64,000 nt of DNA from Enterobacter sp. RIT418. GTDB taxonomy: Bacteria; Pseudomonadota; Gammaproteobacteria; Enterobacterales; Enterobacteriaceae. The number at the start of each line of letters is the position of its first letter. Within the stretch, counting starts at the first letter, position 1. The notes beneath the pieces are model-generated. The model did no database searches. It worked only from the letters and a program-made list of their open reading frames with translations, and was not told where the DNA came from. The translations under genes were made by a program, and so were the position numbers. Location: the NCBI RefSeq assembly GCF_003057745.1, contig NZ_QBJD02000003.1, forward strand, positions 1 through 64,000. The letters are read 5' to 3'. Shown piece by piece: positions 45,615-55,287 of the stretch.

Positions 45615-47888
45615 TCATTTATCGTCTTTTTTCTTGCCGAGCGTTGGCGTCTCGTCGAAGAAGTTCCACGGCTTAAGCAGGGCATGCACCCATTCCGTTG
45701 GCATGATGGGCCACTCCTCCGCGCGGGCGACGTGGGTCGTGCCGGTAGTCATCCAGACCACGTTATCCTGGCCGTTCAGGGACTCATTGTCCTTGCTGTA
45801 CTGACCTAAACCGGTGTCGTGGGTTGAGCGGTTCGGGAACTTCCCTTCCGGGTACATTTCGTCCTGATGGTAGCGCGTTACCCACAGCTGTTTGTCCATA
45901 AAGCTCAGGCGATGATAAATCCACTCGTCGGGTGCGAATTTCGCCCCGGTTGCCACCGGATGCGTACCGCCCGCGTACGGGATTATCTGATACGAGACCG
46001 GGTTACCCATGCGGTTCTCTTTGCCGGTATTGCTCAGCAGGCGAATGGTGCCCGGGTCAAACTTTTGCGCCGCCTGCTGCTCGGTGTCGATGTCGTACTG
46101 GTTGACCTGCATGGTGCTGGTGCGCGGGCCGCCCGCGGTATTGGGCTTCACTTCCGGATCCATCGCCACCAGCTTGTTACTGGTGCCGTCAACGTCCATA
46201 TCCAGGCGGAAGTTATAGATGTGCTGGTGCGTCGTGCCCACGATATTGTGATCGATAAGCGTGCCGTACCGGGTGTCGTCTTTGGCGGTGGCATCATGCA
46301 TGGTTTTCGCCTTCACGCCCTTCACCGCCTCGATGCCCGTCGCGCCCGCGTCGATGCCGATGGTGCCGTTTTCGTGGAACACCCAGTCAAAGATATAGTC
46401 GTAGTTGCCGACGGTGCTGACCCAGCGCACTACCAGCTCGCGGCGCTCGGCGCTGACGTTAGGCTGGCCCATCTCCTGGTGCTTATACTCCGGCCCCGCA
46501 TAGCGTTCGAAGATGGCGATCGCGCGCGGGATCTCCATCGGCGCGCCGGTGTAGTCCGGGATGGTTTCATTGAGCAGCACCGCGTTAGACGGCACGTCCT
46601 TGCCGCGCACCAGCGGGGAGGTCAGGGTGCCCATGCCGTAATCGCCGGAGTCCAGATAGGCCTTGAAATACCAGCCCACGTCCGGATCGCCGTAAGGGAC
46701 GATCATGCCGCCCAGCGAGCCCTGATACATGACCTGGCGTTTTTTACCGCCGTCACTGTAGGTCACGGTTGAAATCATCGGGCCGACGCGCGAGTCGAGG
46801 CTCAGGTGGAAGTCCCAGTTCTGCCAGTGAACCCTGTCGCCGGTGATGGTGTAGTTTTTGCCTTCCGGCTCACTGATCTCCAGCGGCTTCTTCACCGTTT
46901 CTACGCGGTCGCGGCCGTCATACGGGCGCGGAGTCAGCGGAACCGGCACGACGGGGCCTTCCTCTATTTTCTGAATTTTCTTCTGTTCGAGATCGACAAC
47001 CGCCACCAGGTTTTCAATCGGGTGCGCCCAGTAGTTGCCGTCGCCTACGTCCAGATAGCTCACCACCTTCAGCAGGCGATCTTCCTGCTTCAGGCCGTCC
47101 TTGCCGTCGAAAAAGCCGACGGTCAGCGGGGTGGTGATAACCTTCTTCGTATCGGTAATGCCGCGCTTTTTCAGCACCTCGGCAAACTCGGTGCTGTCGT
47201 TAATAATTTGCTGAACGGTGGCAAAATCGTCCAGCAGCACCATGCCGTGCGCGTCTTTCACCGCCTCCCAGTACAGGATTTTCTTATCCTTCAGGTCAAC
47301 CCGGCTTTCGATGACGTGCTTACCGCTCAGCATGGTCACGTTCGCCTGACGCGGGCTATCCACCGCCGTGCCGTTCAGCACAAAGTCCCAGACCTTGCTT
47401 TTTTCCGGCTCGGCCAGCGCAATCTGCGTAAAGCGGGTGTTCGGCTTAAAGTCCGCCGAGGCTTTGACGATCTCGACGGCCTGCTTAATTTCGTCCGCCG
47501 TTAGCGCGTTAAGGGGATGCGGGCTTTTTTCAACCTGGAAGGTCTGGTCAAGGCCGGACTGGAACACGTCGTTAATGAAGGTCTCCGGGATAAACGCCTT
47601 ATTATCTTTCATTACCACCGGAACCTGCAGCGCAAGGGGCTTGCCGTTGACGATAGCGGTTTTCGCCCCCGGCTTGACCTTCACGAACGCGCCGTCTTTG
47701 GTGATGGTGAACATCTGCGCGTAGTCATCCCACTGCACGTCGGCGCCAAACGCCTCCAGCGCGTTATCCATCGGTACCATATGCGCCTCGCTGCCGTGCG
47801 CAAAAGCGGGGGATTGCCAGGCGCAACACAGCGCAACGGCCATGGCCAGAGCCGTTTTACGGGCGGAAAAAGAAGAAGAGCTTCCCAT
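45615..47888 (-). CDS. tynA: TynA, periplasmic copper/TPQ primary-amine oxidase
   Basis: A 757-residue copper amine oxidase. The frame is open upstream, but the ATG at 47888 gives the E. coli length and a signal peptide (MGSSSSFSARKTALAMAVAL, cleaved after AFA). The cofactor Tyr is in VGNYDYIFDW; copper-binding His residues include GTTHQHIYNF. It oxidises phenylethylamine and tyramine to aldehydes, releasing ammonia and peroxide. FeaB then oxidises the aldehyde. Tandem FeaR-like sites lie upstream. Confidence 0.95.
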   Translation of the reverse strand: MGSSSSFSARKTALAMAVALCCAWQSPAFAHGSEAHMVPMDNALEAFGADVQWDDYAQMFTITKDGAFVKVKPGAKTAIVNGKPLALQVPVVMKDNKAFIPETFINDVFQSGLDQTFQVEKSPHPLNALTADEIKQAVEIVKASADFKPNTRFTQIALAEPEKSKVWDFVLNGTAVDSPRQANVTMLSGKHVIESRVDLKDKKILYWEAVKDAHGMVLLDDFATVQQIINDSTEFAEVLKKRGITDTKKVITTPLTVGFFDGKDGLKQEDRLLKVVSYLDVGDGNYWAHPIENLVAVVDLEQKKIQKIEEGPVVPVPLTPRPYDGRDRVETVKKPLEISEPEGKNYTITGDRVHWQNWDFHLSLDSRVGPMISTVTYSDGGKKRQVMYQGSLGGMIVPYGDPDVGWYFKAYLDSGDYGMGTLTSPLVRGKDVPSNAVLLNETIPDYTGAPMEIPRAIAIFERYAGPEYKHQEMGQPNVSAERRELVVRWVSTVGNYDYIFDWVFHENGTIGIDAGATGIEAVKGVKAKTMHDATAKDDTRYGTLIDHNIVGTTHQHIYNFRLDMDVDGTSNKLVAMDPEVKPNTAGGPRTSTMQVNQYDIDTEQQAAQKFDPGTIRLLSNTGKENRMGNPVSYQIIPYAGGTHPVATGAKFAPDEWIYHRLSFMDKQLWVTRYHQDEMYPEGKFPNRSTHDTGLGQYSKDNESLNGQDNVVWMTTGTTHVARAEEWPIMPTEWVHALLKPWNFFDETPTLGKKKDDK

Positions 47889-47957
47889 CGCAGACCTCAT
47901 ATTGTTGTGTTTATTGTGTTGTGTGGATATATCCTGACAGGCGCACATGAAAAGCGT

Positions 47958-47973
47958 TTGCCTGCATCTGCCA
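47958..47973 (-). promoter_or_regulatory. FeaR-like site upstream of tynA (proximal)
   Basis: On the minus strand TGGCA-GATGCAGG-CAA matches TGNCA-N8-AAA apart from one base. It starts 21 bases from the distal copy, the spacing seen before feaB. Confidence 0.5.
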
Positions 47974-47978
47974 GGTTA

Positions 47979-47994
47979 TTTGTCAGTCTTGCCA
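47979..47994 (-). promoter_or_regulatory. FeaR-like site upstream of tynA (distal)
   Basis: On the minus strand TGGCA-AGACTGAC-AAA fits TGNCA-N8-AAA exactly. Confidence 0.65.
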
Positions 47995-48060
47995 GGTTAA
48001 AAAAAGAGCGGGGATGCATCACATGCCGGGCTGAGGGATCTTCATAAATTACAGCTGGCA

Positions 48061-48470
48061 CAGGCTACTCCCTCTCCCTTGAGGGCTGAGGAATCCCCAG
48101 AAAAATTTTATTCAGAAGCGATTAAGTTTTTATCAACAGAATAAAGAGCTTACAGCGACCCTTGGTCCGGCTGAAAATCGCTGAGGCGTTTCCTGCAGGC
48201 CGGGGCGAGGCGCAGGGATGCGCCGAGAGGGCGGCTTTACAGGGACGTTGCCTCCGCCCGTCCCCGATAAGCCGGAAGGAATAAGCCGAAGACAAAATTG
48301 CCGGGAGCAATTTTGGACAGCACTTGTGCTGGCCCCGAAGGGGGGAGCCCCAGGGATGGGGCGAACAACCTGCGAAGCGGCGATTTTCTCTGCCGGGAGC
48401 CCGGATTGTTAAGGAGGCGGCGATGAGCCTCCTTAACACGTTCACAAGTAATGTGATTTCAGAGTAGCAA
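48061..48470. repeat. GC-rich non-coding element between tynA and paaZ (probable dispersed repeat)
   Basis: About 400 bases with no convincing gene but many short inverted repeats, for example AGGAGGC...GCCTCCT (48413-48435) and GCCGGGAGC/GCCCC stretches. A 107-codon minus-strand frame (48122-48445) crosses it; its composition (RRFAGCSPHPWGSPLRGQ) looks like translated repeat DNA, not a protein. A multicopy element is suspected. Confidence 0.45.
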
Positions 48471-48475
48471 CGCTC

Positions 48476-48615
48476 ATAAAGTGAACGGAATAACCACCAC
48501 TGCCGTATGTTCCCCCCTCACCCCGGCCCTCTCCCTCCAGGGAGAGGGGGGATTCGGTGCCAGACTGTAATTAGTGGGGAACCCTCAGCCCTTGGGGGAG
48601 AGGGATGGGGTGAGG
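48476..48615 (+). repeat. Dispersed palindromic repeat, left copy beside paaZ
   Basis: AAAGTGAACGGAATAACCAC is followed by GCCGTATGTTCCCCCCTCACC and a GGGAGAGG/CCTCTCCC palindrome, then a related GGGATGGGGTGAGGG. The same string occurs inverted at 60538-60598. It lies downstream of paaZ and could end its transcript. Confidence 0.8.
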
Positions 48616-48620
48616 GAGAA

Positions 48621-50663
48621 TTAGCTGAAATCACCCTGCTGGCGCGCCACCAGCGTCAGAATGGAGTAGAGCGCCACGGCCTGCTGGTGCTGGTTGAAAA
48701 TCTCAACCGACCATTCCACCACGCCGGTGGGCTTCTCGTCGGCGGCGCGCTGTTTTTTCAGCGTTTTACGCTTGCAGGTGAGACGCACCTGGATGGTGTC
48801 GCCCGGCTTGACCGGCTCGATAAAGCGCAGGTTTTCCATGCCGTAGTTTGCGATGACCGGCCCGACGCCCGCGTCGACAAACAGCCCCGCGGCGGCGGAT
48901 ATCAGGAAATAGCCGTGCGCCACGCGCTCGCCGAAGATTGACTCCGCCGCGCCGATTTTGTCCATATGGGCGTAAAAATGGTCGCCGCTCAGGCAGGCAA
49001 AATTGACGATATCCGCCTCCGTTACGGTGCGGCGCGGGGTCAGCAGGCTATCGCCCGGCTGAAGCTCCTCGAAGTATTTGCGGAACGGATGCACGCGGTC
49101 TTCCTGCACCCGCGCGCCGCGCACCCACTGTTTACCGATGGCCGCCAGCATCGACGGGCTGCCCTGAACGGCGGTGCGCTGAAGGTAATGCTTCACCGCG
49201 CGCAGGCCGCCCAGCTCCTCACCGCCGCCCGCGCGGCCCGGTCCGCCGTGCACCAGCTGCGGCAGCGGCGAGCCGTGCCCGGTGGACTCTTTCGACGACT
49301 CCTCGTTGAGGATCTGAATGCGCCCGTGGGCGCGCGCGGCGCCGGCGATGAACCGGCGGGCGATGGCGGCATCCGCCGTCACCAGCGTACCGGCGAGGCT
49401 TCCGCCGCCCGCGCGGGCCAGCGCCAGCGCATGGTCCTCGCTGCGGTATGGCATCAGCGTGGCGACCGGGCCGAAGGCTTCGGTGGCGTGAACGGCAGGG
49501 GTTTCGTCCGGCTGCGGGCAGAAGAGCAGGGTCGGCGGGAAGAACGCCCCGGCGGCCTGCAAATCGGCCCTGCCGCCTAATCGCACCTGGCAGCCCGCAG
49601 AAATCAGCTGGTTAACCTTCTCCTGCACGTCCGCGCGCTGTTCGGCGTTGACCAGCGCGCCCATCTTCACGCCGTCCTGCGCCGGATCGCCAACGACCAC
49701 CTTTTCAAGGCGCGCAATCAGCGCCTGGCTCACGGCCTCGATCTGGCCCTGCGGCACGATAATGCGGCGGATAGCGGTACATTTTTGCCCGGCCTTGGCG
49801 GTCATCTCGCGCACTACCTCGCGAATGAACAGCGCAAACTCCGGCTGTTCCGGGGTCACGTCGTCGCCCAGCACGCAGCAGTTCAGCGAGTCTGCCTCCA
49901 TGGTAAACGGAATCGACTGCGCCACGATGTTGGGATGCACGCGCAGGCTCTGGCCGGTGCTGGCGGAGCCGGTAAAGGTCACCACGTCCTGACTATCGAG
50001 ATGGTTAAGCAGATCGCCCGCGCCGCCGCAGATCAGGCTAATCGCGCCGTCCGGCACCAGGCCGCTCTCGACGATAGATTTCACCATCGCCTGCGTCACC
50101 TGCGCCGTGGCGGTGGCCGGCTTAACGATGGCGGGCATTCCGGCAAGCCACGTCGGGGCCAGCTTCTCCAGCATCCCCCAGCATGGGAAGTTAAAGGCGT
50201 TGATATGCACCGCCACGCCGGCTTTCGAGGTGAGTACGTGGCGCGCCGCAAAGCCGCCTTCCTTCGACAGCGGGATCGGCTCGTCTTCCGGCCACAGCGT
50301 ATCGTCCGGCAGCTCGCGGCTGCCGAGGCTGGCGTAGGTGAAGAGGGTGCCGATACCGCCTTCAATATCTACCCAGCTGTCGGCCTTCGTCGCGCCGGTC
50401 TGCGCGGAGAGCGCGTAAAACGTCTCTTTCTGGCTCATCAGGTGTTTCGCCACCGCCTTCAGCATTGCGGCGCGTTCGATGAAGGTCATGGCGTGAAGCG
50501 CCTCGCCGCCGCGCTCAATGGCGTAACGGCGGGCGGCCGCCATATCCAGCCCTTCGCTGGTCACGCTCCACAGGGTTTCCCCGCTGATGGCGTGTTGAAT
50601 GGTGCGCTCGCGGCCCCGGCCTGACTGCCAGGTGCCGGACAAGAAGCTGGCTAACTGCTGCAT
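48621..50663 (-). CDS. paaZ: PaaZ, oxepin-CoA hydrolase / aldehyde dehydrogenase
   Basis: A 680-residue fusion enzyme. The N-terminal aldehyde dehydrogenase domain (about residues 1-520) has the catalytic Cys in AGQKCTA, and the C-terminal MaoC-like hotdog domain (about 535-675) has [14 protein letters not shown] with the Asp/His active site. The hydratase part opens oxepin-CoA and the dehydrogenase part oxidises the resulting aldehyde to 3-oxo-5,6-dehydrosuberyl-CoA. It is divergent from paaA and shares the regulatory region. Confidence 0.95.
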   Translation of the reverse strand: MQQLASFLSGTWQSGRGRERTIQHAISGETLWSVTSEGLDMAAARRYAIERGGEALHAMTFIERAAMLKAVAKHLMSQKETFYALSAQTGATKADSWVDIEGGIGTLFTYASLGSRELPDDTLWPEDEPIPLSKEGGFAARHVLTSKAGVAVHINAFNFPCWGMLEKLAPTWLAGMPAIVKPATATAQVTQAMVKSIVESGLVPDGAISLICGGAGDLLNHLDSQDVVTFTGSASTGQSLRVHPNIVAQSIPFTMEADSLNCCVLGDDVTPEQPEFALFIREVVREMTAKAGQKCTAIRRIIVPQGQIEAVSQALIARLEKVVVGDPAQDGVKMGALVNAEQRADVQEKVNQLISAGCQVRLGGRADLQAAGAFFPPTLLFCPQPDETPAVHATEAFGPVATLMPYRSEDHALALARAGGGSLAGTLVTADAAIARRFIAGAARAHGRIQILNEESSKESTGHGSPLPQLVHGGPGRAGGGEELGGLRAVKHYLQRTAVQGSPSMLAAIGKQWVRGARVQEDRVHPFRKYFEELQPGDSLLTPRRTVTEADIVNFACLSGDHFYAHMDKIGAAESIFGERVAHGYFLISAAAGLFVDAGVGPVIANYGMENLRFIEPVKPGDTIQVRLTCKRKTLKKQRAADEKPTGVVEWSVEIFNQHQQAVALYSILTLVARQQGDFS

Positions 50664-50684
50664 CGCGTATCTCCAGATGTTTCG

Positions 50685-50717
50685 TGATTTAACTATAAAT
50701 ACTTTGATAGCGAATCA
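50685..50717 (-). promoter_or_regulatory. PaaX-type half-sites before paaZ
   Basis: TGATTT (50685-50690) and GAATCA (50712-50717) form an interrupted inverted repeat, a weaker version of TGATTC...GAATCA found before paaA and paaX. Confidence 0.45.
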
Positions 50718-50818
50718 TAAAAATCAAGCAATGTTTTAACGAAATATTAACGCTGTGATCTGGTGTCGTGAAAAGAGGACCCGAGAAGCGCGCCACATGA
50801 GGCCTTGGCGAAAAGCCT

Positions 50819-50834
50819 TGCGAGCGACGTCACA
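50819..50834 (+). promoter_or_regulatory. CRP site upstream of paaA
   Basis: TGCGA-GCGACG-TCACA matches TGTGA-N6-TCACA at 9 of 10 positions. A TATATT -10-like hexamer lies at 50859-50864. The E. coli paaA promoter is CRP-dependent, so catabolite control is expected. Confidence 0.65.
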
Positions 50835-50894
50835 AAATACACAAAGGGTTCTTGGGGTTATATTTAACTTCTGTGTAACTTTTAGGAAACGAAG

Positions 50895-50934
50895 TGATTC
50901 ATAATTTAGCTTTGCTTCGCAGATTAACGAATCA
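50895..50934 (+). promoter_or_regulatory. PaaX operator before paaA
   Basis: TGATTC (50895-50900) and GAATCA (50929-50934) are perfect inverted half-sites separated by 28 bases, in the paaA leader. The PaaX operator is described in E. coli as TGATTC and GAATCA with a spacer of about this size. Confidence 0.7.
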
Positions 50935-50947
50935 TAAAGGTGACGAC

Positions 50948-51877
50948 GTGACGCAAGAACAACGCTTTGAGCAGCGCATCGCGCAGGAGACGGCCATCGA
51001 GCCTCAGGACTGGATGCCGGACGCCTACCGCAAAACGCTGATCCGCCAGATTGGGCAGCACGCGCATTCGGAAATTGTCGGCATGCTGCCGGAGGGTAAC
51101 TGGATCGCCCGCGCCCCGACGCTGCGCCGCAAGGCGATCCTGCTGGCGAAGGTGCAGGACGAAGCCGGACACGGGCTGTACCTGTACAGCGCGGCGGAAA
51201 CGCTGGGCTGCGCGCGGGAAGACATCTACCAGAAGATGCTCGACGGCAAGATGAAATACTCCTCGATCTTCAACTATCCCACCCTGAGCTGGGCCGACAT
51301 CGGGGTGATCGGCTGGCTGGTGGACGGCGCGGCGATTGTGAACCAGGTCGCGCTGTGCCGCACCTCTTACGGTCCCTATGCCCGCGCGATGGTGAAAATC
51401 TGTAAGGAAGAGAGCTTCCACCAGCGCCAGGGCTTTGAGGCCTGCATGGCGCTGGCGCAGGGCAGCGAGGATCAGCGCCAGATGCTGCAGGACGCGATCA
51501 ACCGCTTCTGGTGGCCCGCGCTGATGATGTTCGGGCCAAACGACGACAACTCGCCGAACAGCGCCCGCAGCCTGGCGTGGAAAATCAAGCGCTTCGGCAA
51601 CGACGAGCTGCGCCAGCGCTTCGTGGACAACACCGTTCCGCAGGTGGAGATGCTGGGCATGACCGTGCCGGACGCCGACCTGCGCTTCGATGAAGAGAGC
51701 GGCCACTACCGCTTCGGCGAGATCGACTGGCAGGAGTTTGACGAGGTCATTAACGGGCGCGGCATCTGCAACCACGAGCGCCTGGAAGCAAAACGCAAGG
51801 CCTGGGACGACGGGGCGTGGGTGCGCGAGGCCGCGCTGGCGCACGCGGAAAAACAACGCGCGCGCAGCGCGGCATAA
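50948..51877 (+). CDS. paaA: PaaA, phenylacetyl-CoA epoxidase catalytic subunit
   Basis: A 309-residue di-iron monooxygenase. Start GTG at 50948 (AAGGTGA site six bases before). The iron ligands lie in a four-helix bundle: [10 protein letters not shown] (Glu, His) and [11 protein letters not shown] (Glu, His). With PaaC it forms the core that, fed by PaaE, puts an oxygen atom across the ring of phenylacetyl-CoA. It heads paaABCDEFGHIJK. Confidence 0.95.
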   Translation: MTQEQRFEQRIAQETAIEPQDWMPDAYRKTLIRQIGQHAHSEIVGMLPEGNWIARAPTLRRKAILLAKVQDEAGHGLYLYSAAETLGCAREDIYQKMLDGKMKYSSIFNYPTLSWADIGVIGWLVDGAAIVNQVALCRTSYGPYARAMVKICKEESFHQRQGFEACMALAQGSEDQRQMLQDAINRFWWPALMMFGPNDDNSPNSARSLAWKIKRFGNDELRQRFVDNTVPQVEMLGMTVPDADLRFDEESGHYRFGEIDWQEFDEVINGRGICNHERLEAKRKAWDDGAWVREAALAHAEKQRARSAA

Positions 51878-51888
51878 GGGGAATCAAG

Positions 51889-52176
51889 ATGAGCAACGTT
51901 TACTGGCCGCTGTACGAAGTGTTCGTACGCAGCAAACAGGGGTTATCCCACCGCCACGTCGGCAGCCTGCATGCCGCCGACGACCGCATGGCGCTGGAGA
52001 ACGCGCGCGATGCCTACACCCGGCGCAGCGAAGGCTGTTCCATCTGGGTGGTGAAGGCGAGCGAAATCGTCGCCTCCCAGCCGGAAGAGAGCGGCGAGTT
52101 CTTCGACCCGGCGGAAAGCAAGGTCTACCGTCATCCCACGTTTTACACCATCCCTGATGGCATCGAGCACATGTGA
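51889..52176 (+). CDS. paaB: PaaB, phenylacetyl-CoA epoxidase bridging subunit
   Basis: A 95-residue protein (MSNVYWPLYEVFVRSKQGLSHRH). It links PaaAC heterodimers into the larger complex. I use the ATG at 51889, preceded by AGGGGAA; the open frame upstream is the tail of paaA read in another frame. It lies 11 bases after the paaA stop. Confidence 0.95.
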   Translation: MSNVYWPLYEVFVRSKQGLSHRHVGSLHAADDRMALENARDAYTRRSEGCSIWVVKASEIVASQPEESGEFFDPAESKVYRHPTFYTIPDGIEHM

Positions 52177-52184
52177 GGTTAGGG

Positions 52185-52931
52185 ATGAATAACGTATCAG
52201 CATATGCCCTGCGGCTGGGCGATAACGGTCTGGTGCTCTCGCAGCGCCTCGGCGCCTGGTGCGGCCACGCGCCGGAGCTGGAGATTGACCTGGCGCTGGC
52301 CAACATTGGCCTCGATCTGCTCGGGCAGGCGCGCAACTTCCTGGCCTATGCCGCCGAGCGCGAAGGCAAGGGCGATGAAGACGCGCTGGCCTTTGGCCGC
52401 GACGAGCGTCAGTTCCGCAACCTGCTGCTGGTGGAGCAGCCCAACGGCAGCTTCGCCGACACGATCGTGCGTCAGTACCTGATGGACGCCTGGCACGTTG
52501 CGCTTTACGAGCGCCTGATCGGCAGCCGCGACGCCCGGATTGCGGCGATCGCCGCAAAAGCCATCAAGGAGGTGCGCTACCACCTGCGCTTTAGCCGCGG
52601 CTGGCTGGTGCGCCTGGGCGACGGCACCGAAACGTCCGCGCAGAAAATGCAGCAGGCGGTAAATAGCCTGTGGCGCTTCACGGCGGAGCTGTTTGAGGCC
52701 GACGAGGTGGATCTCGATTTGATTGCCTCCGGCGTGGCCGTTGACCCGCGCGCCCTGCGCCAGCCCTGGGAAAGCGAAGTGTTTGCTGGCCTGCGTGAGG
52801 CCACCCTTCGCGTGCCCGCTGAAGCAGCGTACCGCACGGGCGGCAGGCGCGGACTGCATACCGAACACCTGGGGCCGATGCTGGCAGAGATGCAGTATCT
52901 CCAGCGCGCCTATCCCGGCCAGCAGTGGTAA
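52185..52931 (+). CDS. paaC: PaaC, phenylacetyl-CoA epoxidase structural subunit
   Basis: A 248-residue ferritin-like four-helix protein with PaaA-like fold but lacking a full iron site. Start ATG at 52185 (GAGG site six bases upstream) gives the E. coli length. LEIDLALANIGLDLLGQARN and KAIKEVRYHLRFSRGW are characteristic. It supports PaaA and forms the substrate-binding interface. Confidence 0.95.
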   Translation: MNNVSAYALRLGDNGLVLSQRLGAWCGHAPELEIDLALANIGLDLLGQARNFLAYAAEREGKGDEDALAFGRDERQFRNLLLVEQPNGSFADTIVRQYLMDAWHVALYERLIGSRDARIAAIAAKAIKEVRYHLRFSRGWLVRLGDGTETSAQKMQQAVNSLWRFTAELFEADEVDLDLIASGVAVDPRALRQPWESEVFAGLREATLRVPAEAAYRTGGRRGLHTEHLGPMLAEMQYLQRAYPGQQW

Positions 52932-52945
52932 CGGAGGAGAACGCC

Positions 52946-53443
52946 ATGCAACGTCTCGTTGAAATCGCACCCGCTGAAATCCCGCATATCTGGTCGCTGC
53001 TTGGCCAGATCCCGGACCCGGAAGTCCCGGTGCTGACCATTACCGATTTAGGCATGGTGCGCAGCGTGAGCGCACAGGGCGGCGGCTGGGTGATTGGCTT
53101 TACGCCGACCTATTCGGGCTGCCCGGCGACGGAGCACCTGCTGGGCGCCATCCGCGAAACGATGACGGCGCACGGCTATACGCCAGTGCATATCGTGCTC
53201 CAGCTTGAGCCGGCCTGGACCACCGACTGGATGACCGCGGAGGCCCGCGTGCGCCTGCGCCAGTACGGCATTAGCCCGCCGGTCGGGCAAAGCTGCTGCG
53301 CGCACGCCCCCGCCGAGGTGGCCTGCCCGCGCTGCGCGAGCGCCAACACCTCGCTTATCAGTGAATTTGGCTCAACGGCCTGCAAGGCGCTCTATCGGTG
53401 CAACGCATGCCGTGAACCCTTCGACTATTTCAAATGTATTTGA
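52946..53443 (+). CDS. paaD: PaaD, iron-sulfur cluster assembly-type maturation protein
   Basis: A 165-residue protein. The N-terminal MIP18/SufT-like domain has DPEVPVLTITDLGM and the cysteine YSGCPATEH. The C-terminal zinc ribbon has CPRCASANT and YRCNACREPF. It probably helps mature the Fe-S or di-iron centres of the epoxidase. Start ATG at 52946 follows GGAGGAG. Confidence 0.93.
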   Translation: MQRLVEIAPAEIPHIWSLLGQIPDPEVPVLTITDLGMVRSVSAQGGGWVIGFTPTYSGCPATEHLLGAIRETMTAHGYTPVHIVLQLEPAWTTDWMTAEARVRLRQYGISPPVGQSCCAHAPAEVACPRCASANTSLISEFGSTACKALYRCNACREPFDYFKCI

Positions 53444-53450
53444 GGCTGCC

Positions 53451-54521
53451 ATGACAACGTTTCATTCCTTAACAGTGGCAAAAGTAGAGCCGGAAACGCG
53501 TGACGCTGTCACGATTACCTTCGCCGTACCGCAGGACCTGCAGGAGGCGTACCGCTTTCGCCCGGGCCAGCACCTGACGCTCAAGGCCACGCTGGAAGGC
53601 GACGAGCTTCGCCGCTGCTACTCCATCTGCCGCAGCGCCGCGCCGGGTGAAATCAGCGTGGCGGTAAAAGCCATCGAGGGCGGGCGCTTTTCCCGCTACG
53701 CCCGCGAGTCCATCGCCCAGGGCATGGCGCTGGAGGTGATGGTGCCGCAGGGCCATTTTGGCTACCAGCCGCAGCCCGAACGGGAAGGCCGCTATCTGGC
53801 CATTGCCGCCGGATCGGGCATTACGCCGATGGTGGCGATCCTCTCCGCTACGCTGGCGACCGAACCGCACAGCCAGTTCACCCTGATCTACGGCAACCGC
53901 ACCAGCCAGAGCATGATGTTTCGCCGCGCGCTGGCCGATCTTAAGGACAAATACCCGCAGCGCCTGCAGCTGGTGTCCATCTTTAGCCAGGAAACGCTGG
54001 ACAGCGACCTGCTGCACGGGCGCATCGACGGCGAAAAGCTGCAGGCGCTGGCAAAAACGCTGATCGACTTCCGCCAGTATGACGAGGCCTTCATCTGCGG
54101 CCCGGCGGCGATGATGGACGAGGCCGAAGCCGCGCTGAAGGCGCTGGGCATGCCGGAAAAATCCATCCATCTGGAGCGCTTCAACACGCCGGGTACCCTC
54201 GCTAAGCGGACGGTCAGCGTACAGGCCGAGGGGCAGAAGGTGACCGTGCGTCAGGACGGGCGCGATCGCGAAATTACCCTGACGACAGACGATGAAAGCA
54301 TTCTCGACGCGGCCCTGCGCCAGGGGGCAGACCTGCCGTACGCCTGCAAGGGCGGCGTGTGCGCCACCTGCAAATGCAAAGTGCTGCGCGGCAGGGTGGA
54401 TATGGCAACCAACTACAGCCTGGAGCCGGACGAGCTGGCGGCAGGCTACGTGCTGAGCTGTCAGGCGCTGCCGCTCACCGCCGACGTGGTCGTCGATTTC
54501 GACGCCAAGGGGATGGCATGA
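53451..54521 (+). CDS. paaE: PaaE, epoxidase reductase subunit
   Basis: A 356-residue flavoprotein. An FAD/NADPH reductase part (about residues 1-230; RCYSICRS for FAD, GSGITPMVAIL for NADPH) is followed by a plant-type [2Fe-2S] ferredoxin domain with CKGGVCATCKCKV and a fourth Cys in VLSCQALP. It passes electrons from NADPH to PaaA. The end overlaps paaF by four bases. Confidence 0.95.
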   Translation: MTTFHSLTVAKVEPETRDAVTITFAVPQDLQEAYRFRPGQHLTLKATLEGDELRRCYSICRSAAPGEISVAVKAIEGGRFSRYARESIAQGMALEVMVPQGHFGYQPQPEREGRYLAIAAGSGITPMVAILSATLATEPHSQFTLIYGNRTSQSMMFRRALADLKDKYPQRLQLVSIFSQETLDSDLLHGRIDGEKLQALAKTLIDFRQYDEAFICGPAAMMDEAEAALKALGMPEKSIHLERFNTPGTLAKRTVSVQAEGQKVTVRQDGRDREITLTTDDESILDAALRQGADLPYACKGGVCATCKCKVLRGRVDMATNYSLEPDELAAGYVLSCQALPLTADVVVDFDAKGMA

Positions 54522-55285
54522 GCGAGCTGATTATTACCCGTCACGGCCGCGTCCTGCAGCTCACGCTGAACCGCCCGGCGGCGCGAAACGCGCTCAACAA
54601 CGCGCTGCTTGAGCAGATTGCCGGGGCGCTGGAAGCCGCCGCTGTGGATAACGGCGTCTCAACCTGCGTGATCTACGGCGGCGAGCGCTGCTTCGCCGCG
54701 GGGGCCGATCTCAACGAAATGGCGGAGAAAGATCTGCCCGCCACCCTGAACGACGTTCGCCCGCAGCTGTGGGCGCGGATCAACGCCTTCAACAAGCCGC
54801 TGATTGCCGCCGTCAACGGCTTTGCGCTGGGCGCGGGCTGCGAGCTGGCGCTGCTCTGCGACGTGGTGATTGCGGGAGACAACGCCCGCTTCGGCCTGCC
54901 GGAAATCACGCTGGGCATTATGCCCGGCGCGGGCGGCACCCAGCGGCTGATCCGCTGCGTGGGGAAATCGCTCGCCAGCAGGATGATCCTCACCGGGGAA
55001 AGCATCACCGGGCGGCAGGCGCAGCGCGCCGGGCTGGTAAGCGACGTCTTCCCGGCAGCGCTGACGCTGGAGTATGCCCTGAAGCAGGCGGCGCTGATGG
55101 CGCGCCATTCGCCTCTGGCGCTGCAGGCCGCGAAGCAGGCGCTGCGCCAGTCGCAGGAGGTGGCGCTTCAGGCCGGGCTTGCCCAGGAGCGACAGCTCTT
55201 CACGCTGCTCGCCGCCACCGAAGACCGCCGCGAGGGCATCGACGCCTTCTTACAAAAACGCACTCCCGACTTTAAAGGACGCTAA
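54518..55285 (+). CDS. paaF: PaaF, 2,3-dehydroadipyl-CoA hydratase
   Basis: A 255-residue crotonase-fold enzyme. The oxyanion-hole and catalytic regions are FAAGADLNEM and PEITLGIMPGAGGTQRL (two Glu expected of a hydratase). It adds water to 2,3-dehydroadipyl-CoA to give 3-hydroxyadipyl-CoA. It overlaps paaE by four bases; paaG follows after two. Confidence 0.94.
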   Translation: MSELIITRHGRVLQLTLNRPAARNALNNALLEQIAGALEAAAVDNGVSTCVIYGGERCFAAGADLNEMAEKDLPATLNDVRPQLWARINAFNKPLIAAVNGFALGAGCELALLCDVVIAGDNARFGLPEITLGIMPGAGGTQRLIRCVGKSLASRMILTGESITGRQAQRAGLVSDVFPAALTLEYALKQAALMARHSPLALQAAKQALRQSQEVALQAGLAQERQLFTLLAATEDRREGIDAFLQKRTPDFKGR

Positions 55286-55287
55286 CC

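Noticed and set aside
48122-48445. 107-codon minus-strand frame between tynA and paaZ
   Set aside because: The translation looks like repeat DNA read in one frame and not like a protein. I report the region as a repeat-like element.
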